51,188 nucleotides of DNA from Pseudomonas putida (GTDB taxonomy: Bacteria > Pseudomonadota > Gammaproteobacteria > Pseudomonadales > Pseudomonadaceae), in assembly GCF_001941965.1 (NCBI RefSeq), contig NZ_MKZO01000039.1, positions 1 through 51,188 on the forward strand, in the 5' to 3' direction. The translations under genes and the position numbers were made by a program. This document shows positions 49,080-51,188 of this stretch, one piece after another; the first letter of the stretch is position 1, and the number at the start of each line of letters is the position of its first letter. The notes under the pieces were generated by a model. The model was not told the origin of the DNA. It saw only the letters and a program-made list of their open reading frames with translations, and made no database searches.

Positions 49080-51188
49080 TCACAGGTCGTAACGCACGCT
49101 CAAGGTGATGGTCCGCGGATCATTCACCGAGTAATACGCCGTACTGCTCGCCGCCGAATACGCAATGCTTTGCGGATAAGCGCGGTTGAGCAGGTTCTTC
49201 ACCGCAAGGGTGGTGGTCCAGTGACCATCACCACTGCTGTAGCTGCTGGTGGCGTTCCAGAAACTCTGCTGCGGCACCTCATAGATATCGCCATTCACCG
49301 CATTCGCGTAGGACTTGCTCTGGAATTGCCAGTCGGTCCCCGCCACCAGTGCGCCCGGTACGTCTACCGGCAGCGTCCAGTTCAAGCCCAGCGCCAGGTT
49401 CCAGCGCGGCGCGAAGACCATCCGGTTGCCATCGGCATCCACCCCCGGCCCTGCCGCATTCTTGAAGTCGTCGTACTGCGCCTCGAGGTAGCCGAGATTG
49501 GCCTTGAAGGTCAGGTCGCGGCTGAGCAGCGCGGTGTTTTCCAGTTCCACCCCGTAGCTGTGGGCGCTGCCGACGTTGGTGCGCAGGTTGGCGCTGATCG
49601 CCGGGTCCCAGGCGTTGGTCTGCAGGTCCTTGTAGTCGTTGTAGAACACCGCGATGTTGCTGCGCAGGCGGCCATCGAGGTAGTCGCCCTTCACGCCGGT
49701 TTCATAGGTGATGACGTTCTCCGGGTCGAAGCCCTGCAAGGCGGCGAGGCGGGTCGGTGCGCGGTTGTCGAAGCCGCCGGCCTTGAAACCCTTGGCCACG
49801 TAGCCGTACTGGGTCAGCTCGTCGCTCCAGGCGTATTCCAGGCCCAGCTTGGGGCTGAACGAGGCCCAGCTTTCGCTGGTTTCGGCGCTGAAGTTGAGGC
49901 CGGTGATCTCGCGCTGTCGGGTAATGGCGTAGTTCTGGTAGTCGAAGTTCTTGTGCTCGGCGGTGTAGCGCAGGCCGGCGGTCAGGGACAGGCGTGAGGT
50001 CAGCTTGTACGTGCCCTGGCCATACAGGGCGTAGCTTTCGGTGTCGGTGGTGCTGTACTGGCCGCTGGCATTGACCCGGTCGGCCGCCACCGAGTAGGTC
50101 AGGCTGTCGCGCTCGGCGCGGAAGCGCTCCTTGTACAGGTAGGCGCCGAGGGTGAAGTTGAAGCGCTGGTACTCGCCGTTGAGCTGGAACTCCTGGGTGG
50201 CGTAGCGCTGCTTGTAGTGGATCAGGTTGTTCTGCGTCGGTGCGGCGTTGCCGGTGTTGGCTTCGCCGGAGTTGTCGTAGTCCACCGGCTGGTCGAAGGC
50301 CGACCAGGCGGTGACCGACTTGAAGCTCAGCTGATCGTCGAAGTGGTAGATCGAGCGCAGCACTGCACTGCCCTGGTCGAGGCGGTTCTTCGGGTCGAGG
50401 CTGCTGTAGGTCTTGAACTTGTCGAAGTGGCCGTTGCTCGGGTCGAAAGGGGTGTAGCTGGTGGTGTCGCCGCGGTCGAAGGTGCCGGCCAGGGTCAGTT
50501 GCGTGTCCCAGGCCGAGTCCACCGGGGCCAGGCGCAGCTTGCCGCGATAGGACTGGATATCCACGTTGTTGACGTCCTTGTGCCGGGTGCGGTTGTACAC
50601 CGTGCCATCGCGGCTCAGGCGCAGGGCCGAGAAGCTAGCGAACAGGGTGTCGTCCACCAGCGGGCCGCTGACCAGCAGGCGGCCGTTGCGTGCGTCGTAG
50701 TTGCCGGCGCCGAGTTCGACGAAGGCGCGGGTTTTCTGGTCCGGGTCGCGGGTGATCACACGGATCGCCCCGGCGGCGCTGTTGCGGCCGTACAGGGTGC
50801 CTTGCGGGCCACGCAGCACTTCGACGCGCTCGACATCGTTGAAGTTGAGCATCGAGGAGATCGCCCGGGGGATGTACAGGTCGTCGGCATAGACGGCCAC
50901 GGCGGCTTCCTGGATCGGGTCGGTCTCGCCGATGCCGCGGATGCCGTAGGTCTGGGCGCTGTAGGAGATCGACTGGCGATTCAGGGTCAGGTTCGGGACG
51001 CGGCCGGAGAGGTCGCGGATATTGTTGATCTGCTGGTCGCGCAGGGTGGTTTCGTCGAAGGCGCTGATGGCCACCGGGGTTTTCTGCAGGTTTTCCTGAC
51101 GGTGCTCGGCGGTGACGGTGACGCTGGGCAGGCGTTCTTCGGTGGCGGCGATGGTGGTCAGGGGGAGGGTCAGCAACAATGGGGGGAG
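49080..51188 (-). CDS. TonB-dependent receptor, 5' end outside the window
   Basis: At least 700 residues of an outer-membrane receptor. After a truncated signal peptide (LLLTLPLTTIAA) comes a possible TonB box (SVTVTAEHR), a plug domain with LRGPQGTLYGRNSAAGAIRV, read as LYGRNSAAGAI, and a 22-strand barrel ending ...TLSVRYDL. The frame is open to the window edge and no ATG start is inside, so the gene is partial here. The plug and barrel resemble the FyuA/IutA-distant group common in large families with diverse ligands; I cannot say whether it imports a siderophore or another compound. Confidence 0.9.
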   Translation of the reverse strand, partial: LPPLLLTLPLTTIAATEERLPSVTVTAEHRQENLQKTPVAISAFDETTLRDQQINNIRDLSGRVPNLTLNRQSISYSAQTYGIRGIGETDPIQEAAVAVYADDLYIPRAISSMLNFNDVERVEVLRGPQGTLYGRNSAAGAIRVITRDPDQKTRAFVELGAGNYDARNGRLLVSGPLVDDTLFASFSALRLSRDGTVYNRTRHKDVNNVDIQSYRGKLRLAPVDSAWDTQLTLAGTFDRGDTTSYTPFDPSNGHFDKFKTYSSLDPKNRLDQGSAVLRSIYHFDDQLSFKSVTAWSAFDQPVDYDNSGEANTGNAAPTQNNLIHYKQRYATQEFQLNGEYQRFNFTLGAYLYKERFRAERDSLTYSVAADRVNASGQYSTTDTESYALYGQGTYKLTSRLSLTAGLRYTAEHKNFDYQNYAITRQREITGLNFSAETSESWASFSPKLGLEYAWSDELTQYGYVAKGFKAGGFDNRAPTRLAALQGFDPENVITYETGVKGDYLDGRLRSNIAVFYNDYKDLQTNAWDPAISANLRTNVGSAHSYGVELENTALLSRDLTFKANLGYLEAQYDDFKNAAGPGVDADGNRMVFAPRWNLALGLNWTLPVDVPGALVAGTDWQFQSKSYANAVNGDIYEVPQQSFWNATSSYSSGDGHWTTTLAVKNLLNRAYPQSIAYSAASSTAYYSVNDPRTITLSVRYDL

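Overview
This window is a high-GC gammaproteobacterial chromosome segment that looks like a Pseudomonas of the P. fluorescens group. The evidence is the codon use (almost no TTA, CTA or TCA codons), many REP/REPIN palindromes of the fluorescent-pseudomonad type between genes, an OprD-family porin, a GlsA-type glutaminase, and the general density of MFS/LysR/TetR pairs. I see no rRNA, tRNA, insertion sequence, prophage or CRISPR array.

Region 1 (1-9795) is a guanidine-utilisation operon. A sigma-54 type -24/-12 promoter (38-53) precedes a clear guanidine-I (ykkC) riboswitch (about 104-206). Then come an ABC transporter (binding protein, permease, ATPase), two DUF1989 proteins (carboxyguanidine deiminase pair), a 31-codon small ORF, a biotin-dependent urea/guanidine carboxylase and allophanate hydrolase. 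Read together: guanidine is taken up, carboxylated, deiminated to allophanate, and hydrolysed to ammonia and CO2, with nitrogen-limitation control layered on ligand sensing.

Region 2 (9931-16444, all minus strand) is an organic-acid catabolic cluster: LysR regulator, HMG-CoA-lyase-type enzyme, class III CoA-transferase, gamma-carbonic-anhydrase/PaaY-like hexapeptide protein, ACS-family MFS permease and OprD porin. It could import a branched dicarboxylate, activate it with CoA and cleave it; the substrate is unknown. Region 3 (16632-21117) pairs a periplasmic Asp-nucleophile alpha/beta hydrolase and a CcdA-thioredoxin fusion with a divergently transcribed OmpR/EnvZ-type two-component system.

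Region 4 (21118-33760) is a two-partner secretion locus: about 1.3 kb of relatively AT-rich non-coding DNA, a TpsB transporter, a 3175-aa TpsA exoprotein with 189-bp tandem repeats and an unusual alanine-rich helical insertion, and a strong terminator. Region 5 (33814-44762) is a set of small housekeeping or efflux units: glutaminase, MFS/TetR, methyltransferase, small hypothetical proteins, TetR, MFS, AEC transporter, VOC protein, LysR/MFS, a KGG-motif stress protein and a 60-aa hydrophilic protein. Two of the MFS proteins are paralogues 7 kb apart under different regulators.

Region 6 (44886-51188) holds a Cache-domain chemoreceptor, a short Ppx/GppA phosphatase next to a CorA/ZntB-type metal transporter, a small secreted protein, and a TonB-dependent receptor whose 5' end runs off the window.
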